A stretch of 64,000 bases of DNA from Pseudomonadota bacterium (GTDB taxonomy: Bacteria; Pseudomonadota; Gammaproteobacteria; Xanthomonadales; Xanthomonadaceae), in contig JAEWGI010000080.1 in NCBI GenBank assembly GCA_023388355.1, positions 1 to 64,000 on the forward strand. The letters run 5' to 3'. Shown here one piece after another: positions 1-8,887 of the stretch; position 1 is the stretch's first letter, and the number at the start of each line of letters is the position of its first letter. Position numbers and translations under genes: made by a program. The notes beneath the pieces were generated by a model that saw only the letters and a program-made list of their open reading frames with translations, was not told the origin of the DNA and searched no databases.

Positions 1-1575
1 CGCCGCCGCACCTTCGCCATCATCTCGCACCCCGACGCGGGCAAGACCACGCTGACCGAAAAGCTGCTGCTGTTCGGCGGCGCGATCCAGATGGCCGGCT
101 CGGTGAAGTCGCGCAAGACCGCCCGCCACGCCACCTCCGACTGGATGGCGCTGGAGAAGGAGCGCGGCATTTCCGTCACCAGTTCGGTGATGCAGTTCCC
201 CTACGAGGGCCGCATCATCAACCTGCTCGACACCCCCGGCCACGCCGACTTCGGCGAAGACACCTACCGCGTGCTCACCGCGGTGGACAGCGCGCTGATG
301 GTGATCGACGTGGCCAAGGGCGTGGAGGAGCGCACGATCAAGCTGATGGAGGTGTGCCGCATGCGCGACACGCCGATCATGACCTTCATCAACAAGCTCG
401 ACCGCGAGGGCAAGGACCCGATCGACCTGCTGGATGAAGTGGAATCGGTGCTCGGCATCGAGTGCGCGCCGGTGACCTGGCCGATCGGCATGGGCCAGCG
501 GCTGAAGGGCGTGGTCCACCTGCTCACCGGCGAGGTGCACCTGTACGAGCCCGGCCGCAACTTCACCCGCCAGGACTCGACCATCTTCCCATCGCTCGAT
601 GCACCGGGGCTGGAAGCGAAGATCGGCGCGCAGATGCTGGCCGGCCTGCGCGAGGAGCTCGAACTGGTGCAGGGCGCCAGCCATGCCTTCGACAAGCAGG
701 CCTACCTCGATGGAAAGCAGACGCCGGTGTTCTTCGGCTCGGGCGTGAACAACTTCGGCGTACAGCCGCTGCTGGACTTCTTCGTCGAGCACGCGCCCTC
801 GCCGCGCCCACGCGCCACCACCGGGCGCGAGGTGGCGCCACAGGAGGACAAGCTCACCGGCTTCGTGTTCAAGATCCAGGCCAACATGGATCCGCAACAC
901 CGCGACCGGGTCGCCTTCATGCGCGTGTGCTCGGGCAGGTTCAGCGCCGGCATGAAGGCCTTGCACGTGCGCAGCGGCAAGGAACTCAAGCTCGCCAACG
1001 CGCTGACCTTCATGGCATCCGACCGCGAGATCGCGGCCGAGGCCTGGCCCGGGGATGTCATCGGCATCCACAACCACGGCACGATCTCGATCGGCGACAC
1101 TTTCACCGAGGGCGAGCGGCTCGCCTTCACCGGCATCCCCAACTTCGCGCCCGAGCTGTTCCGTCGCGCGCGCCTGCGCGATCCGCTCAAGCTCAAGCAG
1201 CTGCAGAAGGGCCTGGGCCAGCTGTCGGAGGAAGGCGCCACCCAGTTCTTCCGTCCGCTGATGAGCAACGACCTGATCCTGGGCGCGGTCGGCGTGCTGC
1301 AGTTCGACGTGGTGGCCTACCGGCTCAAGGACGAGTACGGCGTGGACGCGATCTTCGAGCCGGTGCAGATCGCCACCGCGCGCTGGATCAAGTGCGACGA
1401 CGAGAAGAAGCTCGAGGAGTTCCGCGACAAGCACGCGATGAACCTCTCGATCGACGCCGCCGGCGAGCTGGTCTATCTCGCCCCCACCCGGGTCAACCTG
1501 CAGCTGGCCGAGGAGCGCTCGCCCGGGGTGCGCTTCATGGCCACCCGAGAGCACGCTCAAGCGGTCGCGGACTGA
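1..1575 (+). CDS. prfC: Peptide chain release factor 3 (5' end cut by window)
   Basis: GTPase that recycles RF1/RF2 from the ribosome after termination. The frame is open from base 1, so the start codon and only a few residues lie outside; 524 residues are visible against about 530 for the family. The translational GTPase motifs are clear: P-loop HPDAGKTTL (visible residues 10-18), DTPGHADFG from residue 77 and NKLD at 131-134. The C-terminal RF3-specific half is intact through the stop at 1573-1575. The next gene follows after about 100 bp on the same strand. Only the start is unresolved. Confidence 0.97.
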   Translation, partial: RRRTFAIISHPDAGKTTLTEKLLLFGGAIQMAGSVKSRKTARHATSDWMALEKERGISVTSSVMQFPYEGRIINLLDTPGHADFGEDTYRVLTAVDSALMVIDVAKGVEERTIKLMEVCRMRDTPIMTFINKLDREGKDPIDLLDEVESVLGIECAPVTWPIGMGQRLKGVVHLLTGEVHLYEPGRNFTRQDSTIFPSLDAPGLEAKIGAQMLAGLREELELVQGASHAFDKQAYLDGKQTPVFFGSGVNNFGVQPLLDFFVEHAPSPRPRATTGREVAPQEDKLTGFVFKIQANMDPQHRDRVAFMRVCSGRFSAGMKALHVRSGKELKLANALTFMASDREIAAEAWPGDVIGIHNHGTISIGDTFTEGERLAFTGIPNFAPELFRRARLRDPLKLKQLQKGLGQLSEEGATQFFRPLMSNDLILGAVGVLQFDVVAYRLKDEYGVDAIFEPVQIATARWIKCDDEKKLEEFRDKHAMNLSIDAAGELVYLAPTRVNLQLAEERSPGVRFMATREHAQAVAD

Positions 1576-1677
1576 TCCGCGCCGGCCGCGCGAGCCGGCG
1601 GGCCGGCTTCCTTGCCGGCGCTTGAACGCTCCCGCACCGGTCCTGCGGGCTTCCCGGCAATGCGGTAACGTACCGGC

Positions 1678-2385
1678 GTGAGCACCCCCCACAGCGAGTT
1701 CCGCGAAGCGCGCGAACGCGACGAAGTACGCGCCCGCCGGCATGCCGCACGCCTGGCGCGCATCCGCAACGAGATCGCCAGCGCCTGGACCCACGGCGTC
1801 GGCGCCGCAGCGGCGCTGGCCGGCGGCGCCGTGCTGATCACCCTGGCGGCGCTGCACGGCGACGGCTGGCAGCTGGGGGCGGCGATCGTGTTCGGCGTCA
1901 CCCTGCTGCTGCTCTACCTGGCGTCCACGCTCTACCACGCGATCCGGCATCCGGTCGCCAAGGGCCGGTTCAAGGTCTTCGACCACTGCGCGATCTACCT
2001 GCTGATCGCGGGCACCTACACCCCCTTCACCCTGATCGGCCTGCGCGGTCCCTGGGGCTGGAGCCTGTTTGCCGCGATCTGGACGCTGGCCCTGGCCGGC
2101 GTGGTGTTCAAGCTGTTCTACACCGGCCGGTTCAAGCGTCTGTCCACCCTGATCTACGTGGCGATGGGCTGGCTGGTGCTGGTCGCGATCAAGCCGGTGA
2201 TGGCCAACCTCGACGGCTGGACCTTTGGCTGGCTGATCGCCGGCGGCGTGTTCTACACCCTGGGCACGTTCTTCTACCACCGCGAGTCGATTCCCTACGC
2301 GCACGCGATCTGGCACCTGTTCTGCATCGCCGGCAGCGTCTGCCACTACGTCGCGGTGATGGCGCAGGTGGTGCCGCAGCCCTGA
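1678..2385 (+). CDS. Hemolysin III family (YqfA/HlyIII-like) integral membrane protein
   Basis: 235-aa protein of the HlyIII/PAQR-like family. It has a charged N-terminal stretch of about 40 residues followed by roughly seven hydrophobic segments. The family's conserved polar motifs are present: STLYHAIRHP after the second helix, HCAIYLLIAGTYTPF in the middle, and HAIWHLFCIAGSVCHY near the C terminus; the Ser/His/Asp residues in these motifs probably bind a metal. The start is GTG at 1678, with only a weak ribosome-binding site. Family assignment is secure; the physiological role (membrane homeostasis in homologues) is not established from sequence. Confidence 0.9.
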   Translation: MSTPHSEFREARERDEVRARRHAARLARIRNEIASAWTHGVGAAAALAGGAVLITLAALHGDGWQLGAAIVFGVTLLLLYLASTLYHAIRHPVAKGRFKVFDHCAIYLLIAGTYTPFTLIGLRGPWGWSLFAAIWTLALAGVVFKLFYTGRFKRLSTLIYVAMGWLVLVAIKPVMANLDGWTFGWLIAGGVFYTLGTFFYHRESIPYAHAIWHLFCIAGSVCHYVAVMAQVVPQP

Positions 2386-2462
2386 ACACGCGGGCTTCGC
2401 GAAGCTGAATCCTCCACGCCGCTTTCGCGCCGGTGTGACGGCGCCCGCGCAAGTCTGCGGAC

Positions 2463-4430
2463 ATGCCAGCTCCGCCCCAACCCGCCGCCTCGCCCGCCGC
2501 GCCCCCGCGCTGGCGCCGCCGGCCCTCGCGACGCAGCCTGATCGTCCTCGGCGTGGTGGCGGCCGCGATCACGCTGCTGGTGCTGCTCTGGGACTGGAAC
2601 TGGTTCAAGGGTCCGGTCGAGCGCGTGGTCGAAGCGCGCACCGGGCGCGAATTCGACATCGCCGGCAATCTCGACGTCGACCTGGGCCGGACCACCACCG
2701 TCACCGCCGAAGGCCTGCGGCTGGGCAACGCAGGCTGGTCCGGACACGCCGACATGGCCACCGCCGACCGCCTCGTGCTGCAGGTCGAGATCTGGCCGCT
2801 GCTGCGCGGCCGGGTGCGGCTGCCCGAGCTGCGGCTGGACGCACCCGACGTGCGCCTTGAAGCCAATCCCGAGGGCGGCCCGGGCAACTGGGACTTCGAC
2901 TTCGCCGACGACGGCGACGGCGAGCCGCTGCAGCTGCGCAGGCTCTGGATCGAGGCCGGCCGGCTGCGTTTCGACGATGCGCGCGTCGATACCGGCATCG
3001 ACATCCAGCTCGCCAGCCGCGAGGCCGGCGAAGGGGACGCCGCACCGCCGGTGGTGCTGGAGGGCGAAGGCCGCTGGCGCGGCAGCGAGTTCAGCCTCGA
3101 AGGCAGCGCCGCATCGCCGCTGGAGCTGCAGGATGCCGACCAGCCCTATCGCCTGGACCTGCGCGCCCGCGCCGGCGCCACCCGCGCGCACGCGCGCGGC
3201 AGTCTCACCGCCCCGTTCCAGCTGCGCGGCTTCGACCTGCAGTTCGCGCTCGCCGGGCGCAACCTCGCCGACCTCTATCCGCTGCTGGGCGTGGCCATGC
3301 CCGATACGCCGCCCTATGCCATCGACGGACGCCTGGGCCGCGAAGGCGGCACCTGGCACTACCGCGACTTCAGCGGCAAGGTCGGCCAGAGCGACCTGGC
3401 CGGCTCGGCCTCGATCGCCACCGGTGGCGAACGCCTCATGTTCACCGCCGACCTGGTATCGAAACGGCTCGACTTCGACGACCTGGCCGGCTTCCTCGGC
3501 GCCGCGCCCGACGCCGAGGGCGAGGACCTCGATCCGCAGCTGGCGCAACAGGACGCCCGCCAGCGCGCACGCGGCAAGGTGCTGCCGGCCACGCCCTACG
3601 ACCTGGCCAAGCTGCGCGCGATGGACGCGGACGTGCGCCTGCGTGCGCAGCGCATCGACACGCCCGACATGCCGATCGACGACATGGACGCGCACCTGTT
3701 CCTCGACAGCGGGCTGGCACGCCTGGAACCGTTGGCCTTCGGCGTCGCCGGCGGCGAGATCCGCTCGCAGGTGCGCATGGACGCGCGCACCGACGCGATC
3801 ACCACCAGGGTCAGGGCCAACGTCCGCCGGGTCGAACTCGCGCAGCTGTTCCCGGACGTCGAACTCGCCCGCGACACGGTCGGCCGGCTTGCCGGCAGCT
3901 TCAACCTGGTCGGCTCGGGCAATTCGGTCGCCGCGATGCTCGCCACCGCCGACGGCGACGTCGCCGTCGGCATGGGCCGCGGCGAGATCAGCAACCTGCT
4001 GCTGGAACTGGCCGGCATCGACATCTACGAGGCGCTGAAATTCCTGCTCGGCAAGGACCGCAAGGTGCAGGTGCGCTGCGCGTTCGCCGACTTCGGCGTG
4101 GACAAGGGCGTGATGCAGGCGCGCGCGCTCGCCTTCGACACCAGCGACACCATCATCGTCGGCGAGGGCCAGGTGGACCTGGGCGAGGAGACGCTCGACC
4201 TGGAACTGCGCCCGCGGCCCAAGGACCGCAGCATCCTCACGTTGCGCTCGCCGCTGCATGTCGGCGGTACCTTCGCCGATCCAAGCTTCCGTCCCGATTT
4301 CGCGCGCCTGGGCCTGCGCGGGGCGATCGCGCTTGCGCTGGGCAGCATCGCCCCGCCGGCCGCGCTGCTGGCCACGCTGGAACTGGGTCCCGGCGAGGAC
4401 AGCGGGTGCGGCGGCCAGTATGCGAAGTAG
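2463..4430 (+). CDS. AsmA family protein
   Basis: 655-aa inner-membrane-anchored protein of the AsmA family, which is implicated in phospholipid transport to the outer membrane or outer-membrane assembly. A proline-rich cytoplasmic N terminus leads into one transmembrane segment (about residues 24-45). The rest is a long periplasmic region rich in beta-strand patterns, ending in the AsmA C-terminal domain (TSDTIIVGEGQVDLGEETLD region, then LRPRPKDRSILTLRSPLHVG). The last residues include an unusual Gly/Cys-containing tail. Start ATG at 2463; no strong Shine-Dalgarno is visible. It converges on the CBS-domain gene that ends at 4497. Confidence 0.9.
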   Translation: MPAPPQPAASPAAPPRWRRRPSRRSLIVLGVVAAAITLLVLLWDWNWFKGPVERVVEARTGREFDIAGNLDVDLGRTTTVTAEGLRLGNAGWSGHADMATADRLVLQVEIWPLLRGRVRLPELRLDAPDVRLEANPEGGPGNWDFDFADDGDGEPLQLRRLWIEAGRLRFDDARVDTGIDIQLASREAGEGDAAPPVVLEGEGRWRGSEFSLEGSAASPLELQDADQPYRLDLRARAGATRAHARGSLTAPFQLRGFDLQFALAGRNLADLYPLLGVAMPDTPPYAIDGRLGREGGTWHYRDFSGKVGQSDLAGSASIATGGERLMFTADLVSKRLDFDDLAGFLGAAPDAEGEDLDPQLAQQDARQRARGKVLPATPYDLAKLRAMDADVRLRAQRIDTPDMPIDDMDAHLFLDSGLARLEPLAFGVAGGEIRSQVRMDARTDAITTRVRANVRRVELAQLFPDVELARDTVGRLAGSFNLVGSGNSVAAMLATADGDVAVGMGRGEISNLLLELAGIDIYEALKFLLGKDRKVQVRCAFADFGVDKGVMQARALAFDTSDTIIVGEGQVDLGEETLDLELRPRPKDRSILTLRSPLHVGGTFADPSFRPDFARLGLRGAIALALGSIAPPAALLATLELGPGEDSGCGGQYAK

Positions 4431-4496
4431 GCTGGAGCCGTCGCACCGGCCGGTCGCGCCGCGCCGACGCGCCAGGCGGCAGGCACCGCGGCCCGG

Positions 4497-4925
4497 TCAG
4501 CCGGCGATGTAGCGCTGCAGCTGGTCGAGTTCGTGCTGCTGGTCCTCGATCACGGCCTTGACCAGGTCGCCGATCGAGATGATGCCCACCAGCGCATCGC
4601 CGTCCATCACCGGCAGGTGGCGGATGCGCTCGCGGGTGACCATCTGCATGCACGCGCCCACGCCGTGGTCGGGGCCGATGGTGATGACCTCGGCGGTCAT
4701 GATGTCGCGCACCGGGGTGTCCTTCGACGAACGGCCCTCGAGCACGATCTTGCGCGCGTAGTCGCGCTCGGACAGGATCCCGGCCACGCGCGCGCCGTCC
4801 ATCACCAGCACCGCGCCAATGCCCTTGAGCGCCATCAGCCGGATCGCGTCGATGACCGGCGCCTCCGGCCCCACCGCGTAGACCTCAGGCGTCTTGGCGT
4901 CCAGCAATTGCCGCACCGTACGCAT
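4497..4925 (-). CDS. Two-CBS-domain protein
   Basis: 142-aa protein made of a pair of CBS domains (about residues 1-65 and 70-135). Such Bateman modules usually sense adenine nucleotides or S-adenosyl compounds. Typical motifs are GIGAVLVMDGARVAGILSE with RDYARK in the first repeat and RIRHLPVMDGDALVGIISIG in the second. The ATG at 4925 is chosen because a strong GGGAGGGAA ribosome-binding site precedes it; the open frame extends upstream without protein-like sequence. Its first 41 bp overlap the 3' end of the upstream glycosyltransferase gene on the same strand, so the two are probably co-transcribed. The ligand is unknown. Confidence 0.9.
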   Translation of the reverse strand: MRTVRQLLDAKTPEVYAVGPEAPVIDAIRLMALKGIGAVLVMDGARVAGILSERDYARKIVLEGRSSKDTPVRDIMTAEVITIGPDHGVGACMQMVTRERIRHLPVMDGDALVGIISIGDLVKAVIEDQQHELDQLQRYIAG

Positions 4926-5913
4926 GTTGGTTCCCTCCCGTTGCCTGCGTTGCAGCCGAGGATACTCCGCCCGGCGCCGGGCGCCAGTCGTCGACCAGGT
5001 ACAGCGGCCGCTGCTTGGATTCCTCGTACAGCCGGCCCAGGTATTCACCGATCATGCCCAGCGCCACCAGCTGCACGCCGCCCAGGAACAGGATCACCAC
5101 CATCATCGTCGGCCAGCCGGCCACCCGGTCGCCGTACAGCAGCGCCTTGGCCACGATCCACACCGCGTAGACGAAGGCCAGTAGCGCCGCGCCGAGGCCG
5201 ACGTAGGTGGCCAGCCGCAGCGGCGCGGTCGAGAAACTGGTGATGCCCTCGAGCGCGAAGTTCCACAGTTTCCAGAAATTGAACTTGCTGCGCCCGGCCA
5301 GGCGCGCTTCGCGCCGGTACGGCACCGCGACGCGGTTGTAGCCGATCCAGCCGAACAGCCCCTTCATGAACCGGTGGCGCTCGCGCAGCTGCGCCAGCGC
5401 CGCCAGCGCGCGCGGCGAGAGCAGGCGGAAATCGCCGGTATCGGTCGGCACCGGGGTGCGCGACAGGCGCTGGATCACCCGGTAGAACGCGTGCGCGGTG
5501 GCGCGCTTGGCCCAGCCTTCGCCATCGCGCTGCTCGCGCATGCCGTAGACATCGTCGTAGCCCTCGCGCCACTTTTCCACGAAGCGCGGGATCAGTTCCG
5601 GCGGATCCTGGCCGTCGGCATCGAGCAGCACCGCCGCGCCGCGGTCGACGTGGTCCAGGCCCGCGGTGAGCGCGGCCTCCTTGCCGAAGTTGCGCGACAA
5701 CCGCAGCAGGGCAACCCGGCGATCGCCGCTGGCCAGCCCGCGCATCACCTCCCAGGTGCCGTCGCCACTGCCGTCGTCGATGTACAGCACCCGGCCTTCG
5801 AGGCCGTCGGCGCGCAGGGCGTCGAGCACCGGCGCCAGCCGCGCGTGCAGCAGGGGCAGGGCTTCGGCCTCGTCGCGCGCGGCCACCACGACGGTCAGCA
5901 GATCAGGGCTCAT
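4885..5913 (-). CDS. Family 2 glycosyltransferase, GtrB/ArnC-like, membrane anchored
   Basis: 342-aa polyprenyl-phosphate sugar transferase-like protein. The N-terminal GT-A domain (about residues 1-225) carries VVVAARDEAEALP, the nucleotide-binding YIDDGSGDGT and the acceptor-side LLDADGQDPPEL. Two C-terminal transmembrane helices follow (about 228-255 and 265-290) and then the family tail GMIGEYLGRLYEESKQRPLY. Such enzymes load a hexose or aminosugar onto undecaprenyl phosphate at the inner membrane. ATG at 5913 is chosen because homology begins there; the open frame upstream looks non-coding. The 3' end runs 41 bp into the CBS gene. The sugar cannot be told from sequence. Confidence 0.9.
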   Translation of the reverse strand: MSPDLLTVVVAARDEAEALPLLHARLAPVLDALRADGLEGRVLYIDDGSGDGTWEVMRGLASGDRRVALLRLSRNFGKEAALTAGLDHVDRGAAVLLDADGQDPPELIPRFVEKWREGYDDVYGMREQRDGEGWAKRATAHAFYRVIQRLSRTPVPTDTGDFRLLSPRALAALAQLRERHRFMKGLFGWIGYNRVAVPYRREARLAGRSKFNFWKLWNFALEGITSFSTAPLRLATYVGLGAALLAFVYAVWIVAKALLYGDRVAGWPTMMVVILFLGGVQLVALGMIGEYLGRLYEESKQRPLYLVDDWRPAPGGVSSAATQATGGNQHAYGAAIAGRQDA

Positions 5914-5982
5914 GTCGGCATCGTATCGTTTTCGCCGATGGCGCAGGGCGCGTGCGCGGCGGGCCGGCACGCCCCGCCCGGT

Positions 5983-6747
5983 TCAGTCCAGGGCCTCGAG
6001 ATAGGCGGTGCCGCCAATCTGGCGCATGTTGCGTTCGATCGCCCGCGTGCGCCTCTGCACGTACGGACCGGGCTGGTCCGCGCTGTAGCGCTTGGGGCTC
6101 GGCAGCACCGCGGCCAGCCGTGCGCACTGGCCGGGGGCCAGGCCGTCCGCGTCGCGGCCGAAGAAACTGCGCGCCGCCGCCTGGGCGCCGTACACGCCGT
6201 CGCCGAATTCGGCCACGTTGGCATAGACCTCCAGGATCCGCCGTTTCGGCCAGGTCAGTTCGATCAGCGCCGTATACCAGGTCTCCAGCCCCTTGCGCGC
6301 CCAGCGCGACGGCGCGCTCGAGCCCTGCCACAGGAACAGGTTCTTGGCCAGCTGCTGGCTGATCGTGCTGCCGCCGCGCAGCCGCCCGCCGCGCGCGTTG
6401 CGTTCCCGCGCCTTGCGGATCGCCTCCAGGTCGAATCCCGAATGGGTGGCGAAGTTCTGGTCCTCGGCCGCGATCAGCGCCACCGGCAGGCAGGCGGCCA
6501 TGGCGTCGAGGTCGCGCCAGGCGTGGGCGATGCGGAAATCGTCCTCGCCGGCAAGCCACGCATCCGCCTGGCGGATCGCCATGAACGCCGAGAACGGCGG
6601 GTCGACGAACCGCAGCGCCACGACCTGCAGCAGGCTGAACAGCCCCAGCCACAGCGGCAGCAGCAGCCAGCGCCGCCAGCGCCGCCTCCGCGCCGGCGAC
6701 CGGCCGGGCGCCGGCCCGCCCGGGCCGGCTTGCGACTGCATCATCAC
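5983..6747 (-). CDS. mtgA: Monofunctional biosynthetic peptidoglycan transglycosylase
   Basis: 254-aa GT51 enzyme that polymerises lipid II into glycan strands at the periplasmic face of the inner membrane. An Arg-rich cytoplasmic tail precedes one membrane anchor (about residues 25-45). The catalytic motif [12 protein letters not shown] is followed by [15 protein letters not shown] and the [13 protein letters not shown] helix, all diagnostic of MtgA/PBP1 glycosyltransferase domains. There is no transpeptidase domain and the length is normal for MtgA. Start ATG-ATG at 6747 follows a GGGGGC run. It is divergent from hslO with about 77 bp between the starts. Confidence 0.95.
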   Translation of the reverse strand: MMMQSQAGPGGPAPGRSPARRRRWRRWLLLPLWLGLFSLLQVVALRFVDPPFSAFMAIRQADAWLAGEDDFRIAHAWRDLDAMAACLPVALIAAEDQNFATHSGFDLEAIRKARERNARGGRLRGGSTISQQLAKNLFLWQGSSAPSRWARKGLETWYTALIELTWPKRRILEVYANVAEFGDGVYGAQAAARSFFGRDADGLAPGQCARLAAVLPSPKRYSADQPGPYVQRRTRAIERNMRQIGGTAYLEALD

Positions 6748-6824
6748 GCCCCCATCTGTCGTCGACGCGCACCAGTGGCGCGCCTCCTATTCGACCATGC
6801 CCCGCGCAAGCGCGCGATGACCCG

Positions 6825-7736
6825 ATGACCGACGCCCCGACCCGGCCCGACAGCGATCGCCTGACCCGCTTCCTCCTTCCCGATGCCGGGGTGCGCGGCG
6901 TGCACGTGCACCTGCAGGGCAGCTGGACCCGGATCCGCGACGCCGACGACTACCCGCCCGCGATCGCCGAACTGCTGGGCGAAGCCGTCGCCGCCTCGGC
7001 CCTGTTCACCGGCCATGCCAAGGTCGATGGCCGCCTGTCGGTGCAACTGCGCGGCCAGGGCGCGCTGCGCACCCTGTTCGCCGAGTGCACCTCCGGGGGC
7101 ACGGTGCGCGCGATCGCGCAGCTGGCCGAGGACGACAGCCTGCCGGCGACGCGGGACCTGCGCGACCTGGGCACCGGCGCGGTGCTGGCGATCACGATCG
7201 AGAACCCCGGCCTGAACGGGCGCGAGCCCGTGCGCTACCAGGGGCTGGTGCCGCTGGAGGCCGATTCGCTGGCCGGCGCGTTCGAGGACTACTTCCGCCA
7301 GTCCGAGCAGTTGCCCACCCGCCTGCTGCTCGCCTCCGACGCGCGGCACGCAGCCGGCCTGATGCTGCAGAAGCTGCCCGGCGACGAGGGCGACGCCGAC
7401 GGCTGGACCCGTGCCGGCGCGCTGTTCGACACCCTGGCCACCGGGGAGCTGCTGGAACTGCCGGCGACGACCCTGCTCCGGCGCCTGTTCCACGAGGGGG
7501 GGGTCGAGGCGATGGGCGAGCGTCCGCTGGCATTCGGCTGCTCGTGCTCGCGCGGCCGGGTGGCGTCGATGCTGGGGTCGCTTGGCGCCGACGAAGCCCG
7601 CGCGGCGGTGATCGACGGCGCGGCCCGGGTCCGCTGCGAATTCTGCGGCGAGCGCTACGCGTTCAGCGGCGCCGAGGTCGAAACGCTGCTGGTCGATCAC
7701 GAGTCGGCGGTCGACGCACCCGACCGCGTTCAGTAA
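6825..7736 (+). CDS. hslO: Redox-regulated holdase chaperone Hsp33
   Basis: 303-aa Hsp33, a cytoplasmic chaperone activated by oxidation. The N-terminal substrate-binding domain contains SDRLTRFLLPDAGVRGVHVH. The C-terminal zinc/redox switch has Cys239-Ser-Cys241 and Cys271-Glu-Phe-Cys274, the CxC plus CxxC tetrad expected for a functional thiol switch. Start ATG at 6825; an in-frame alternative is not obvious. It is transcribed divergently from mtgA. A run of eight G residues near 7497-7504 lies inside the gene and reads through in frame. Confidence 0.96.
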   Translation: MTDAPTRPDSDRLTRFLLPDAGVRGVHVHLQGSWTRIRDADDYPPAIAELLGEAVAASALFTGHAKVDGRLSVQLRGQGALRTLFAECTSGGTVRAIAQLAEDDSLPATRDLRDLGTGAVLAITIENPGLNGREPVRYQGLVPLEADSLAGAFEDYFRQSEQLPTRLLLASDARHAAGLMLQKLPGDEGDADGWTRAGALFDTLATGELLELPATTLLRRLFHEGGVEAMGERPLAFGCSCSRGRVASMLGSLGADEARAAVIDGAARVRCEFCGERYAFSGAEVETLLVDHESAVDAPDRVQ

Positions 7737-7763
7737 CCGTGCAGTGAAGATGTGATGGGCGTA

Positions 7764-7792
7764 TTGTTAAATAAACATAAATGGTCTAGTCT
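7764..7792 (+). promoter_or_regulatory. Candidate sigma70 promoter upstream of the 7847 gene
   Basis: An AT-rich island in an otherwise GC-rich region. TTGTTA at 7764-7769, a 17-nt spacer and TAGTCT at 7787-7792 predict a start near 7799 and a leader of about 48 nt. The ATTGTTAA core recurs upstream of the TonB receptor at about 8754. This is a motif match only. Confidence 0.45.
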
Positions 7793-7846
7793 GGTTCCGA
7801 CTGACCGGAGGGAACTCCGACCGCCCGCGGCGGTCCATTGCTCGCC

Positions 7847-8701
7847 ATGCCACGCCACCTCATGCGATTGACGACCACCCTGCTGCTGGCCCTCGGCCTG
7901 GCAGCGGGCGCGCATGCGCAGGTCAAGCGGGGCGACCAGACCGTGCTGCCGATCGTGGACAACACCAGCGGCAAGGTGCAGGCCTATCTGCTGCTGGAAC
8001 CGACCACCGAAGGCACCCGCGCCGGCGCGCGCTGGCGCGCCGGCGATTCCACCCTTGATGCCACCTTCGGCCTGGAAGCGGGCGATTCGCTGGCCCTGCT
8101 GTGCAATCGCCAGAACAGCGTATTCAGCGCAGTCAGCACGCTGGCCAACAACTGCCAGCTGGCCTCGGTCGGCGATGGCGACGCCGGTCGCCGCGCCAGC
8201 GCCACGGCCGCCCTCAGCCGCCCCGGCGGCAGCTTCGGCGTCACCGTGGGCCAGGGCAAGGACCGCCTGCCCGCCTGGATGACCCGTGACGGCAGCCGCC
8301 AGCACCACGAGCTCGACCTCAACGACCTCACCGTCTTCGCCCAGAAGAACCTCGGAGACGCCGCCTACGTCGCGATCGCCGGCACCGTGGCCAAGGCCAC
8401 CCTGATCCCCTTCGCCGAAGCGCCTGCCGACATCAGCGACCGCTGGCGCAGCAAGAGCCTGACGGTGGGCGGCGGCTACGGCGCCTTCAGCGCCAACGTC
8501 ATCGGTCGCGTCATCGAAACCCCCGGCCAGCCCCGCTTCGAGGGCCTGGGCCTCGGCGTCACCTGGCGCACCCCCTGGAGCGGACAGCTCACCCTGGGCG
8601 CTGAAAACGTGCTCACCCGCGGCAAGAACCCCTTCTCGCCGTCCACTGAGACGAGCGACGAAGGCGCCGTTCCCTACGTCCGCTACGAGCAGGATCTGTA
8701 G
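7847..8701 (+). CDS. Exported protein of unknown function, outer-membrane-like
   Basis: 284-aa protein with a typical Sec signal peptide: charged start, hydrophobic LTTTLLLALGLAAG and an AHA cleavage motif before QVKRG. The mature part has alternating hydrophobic/polar strands and a C-terminal region resembling beta-barrel strands (GLGLGVTWRTPWSGQLTLGA, then VENV-like NVLTRGKNPF and a final VRYEQDL). It has two Cys residues in the middle (about 88 and 102). I do not recognise the family. It lies directly upstream of a TonB-dependent receptor in the same direction, with its own AT-rich promoter. The start could instead be the Met at 7862 or a TTG at 7838. Confidence 0.8.
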   Translation: MPRHLMRLTTTLLLALGLAAGAHAQVKRGDQTVLPIVDNTSGKVQAYLLLEPTTEGTRAGARWRAGDSTLDATFGLEAGDSLALLCNRQNSVFSAVSTLANNCQLASVGDGDAGRRASATAALSRPGGSFGVTVGQGKDRLPAWMTRDGSRQHHELDLNDLTVFAQKNLGDAAYVAIAGTVAKATLIPFAEAPADISDRWRSKSLTVGGGYGAFSANVIGRVIETPGQPRFEGLGLGVTWRTPWSGQLTLGAENVLTRGKNPFSPSTETSDEGAVPYVRYEQDL

Positions 8702-8744
8702 GGTCGCACCGCCGGATCGGCGCCAATTCGCCTGCAATTACGGA

Positions 8745-8774
8745 TTGCAGCCGAATTGTTAACAACACTTTAAT
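8745..8774 (+). promoter_or_regulatory. Candidate promoter for the TonB-dependent receptor
   Basis: TTGCAG at 8745-8750, 18 nt, then TTTAAT at 8769-8774 in a locally AT-rich stretch containing GTTAAC. The start codon of the receptor is at 8888, giving a leader of about 100 nt. The spacer includes ATTGTTAA, which also occurs in the promoter at 7764. Confidence 0.45.
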
Positions 8775-8887
8775 TTCTCTCCACAGCCGAGTAGTATCGG
8801 GCGCAACCTTGCGGGTTGGCGTCCATGTTGACTCCACCGGGAGGTTCCCATGGGAAACACCCATTCTCACGTTGGAGAGAGAGAGAG

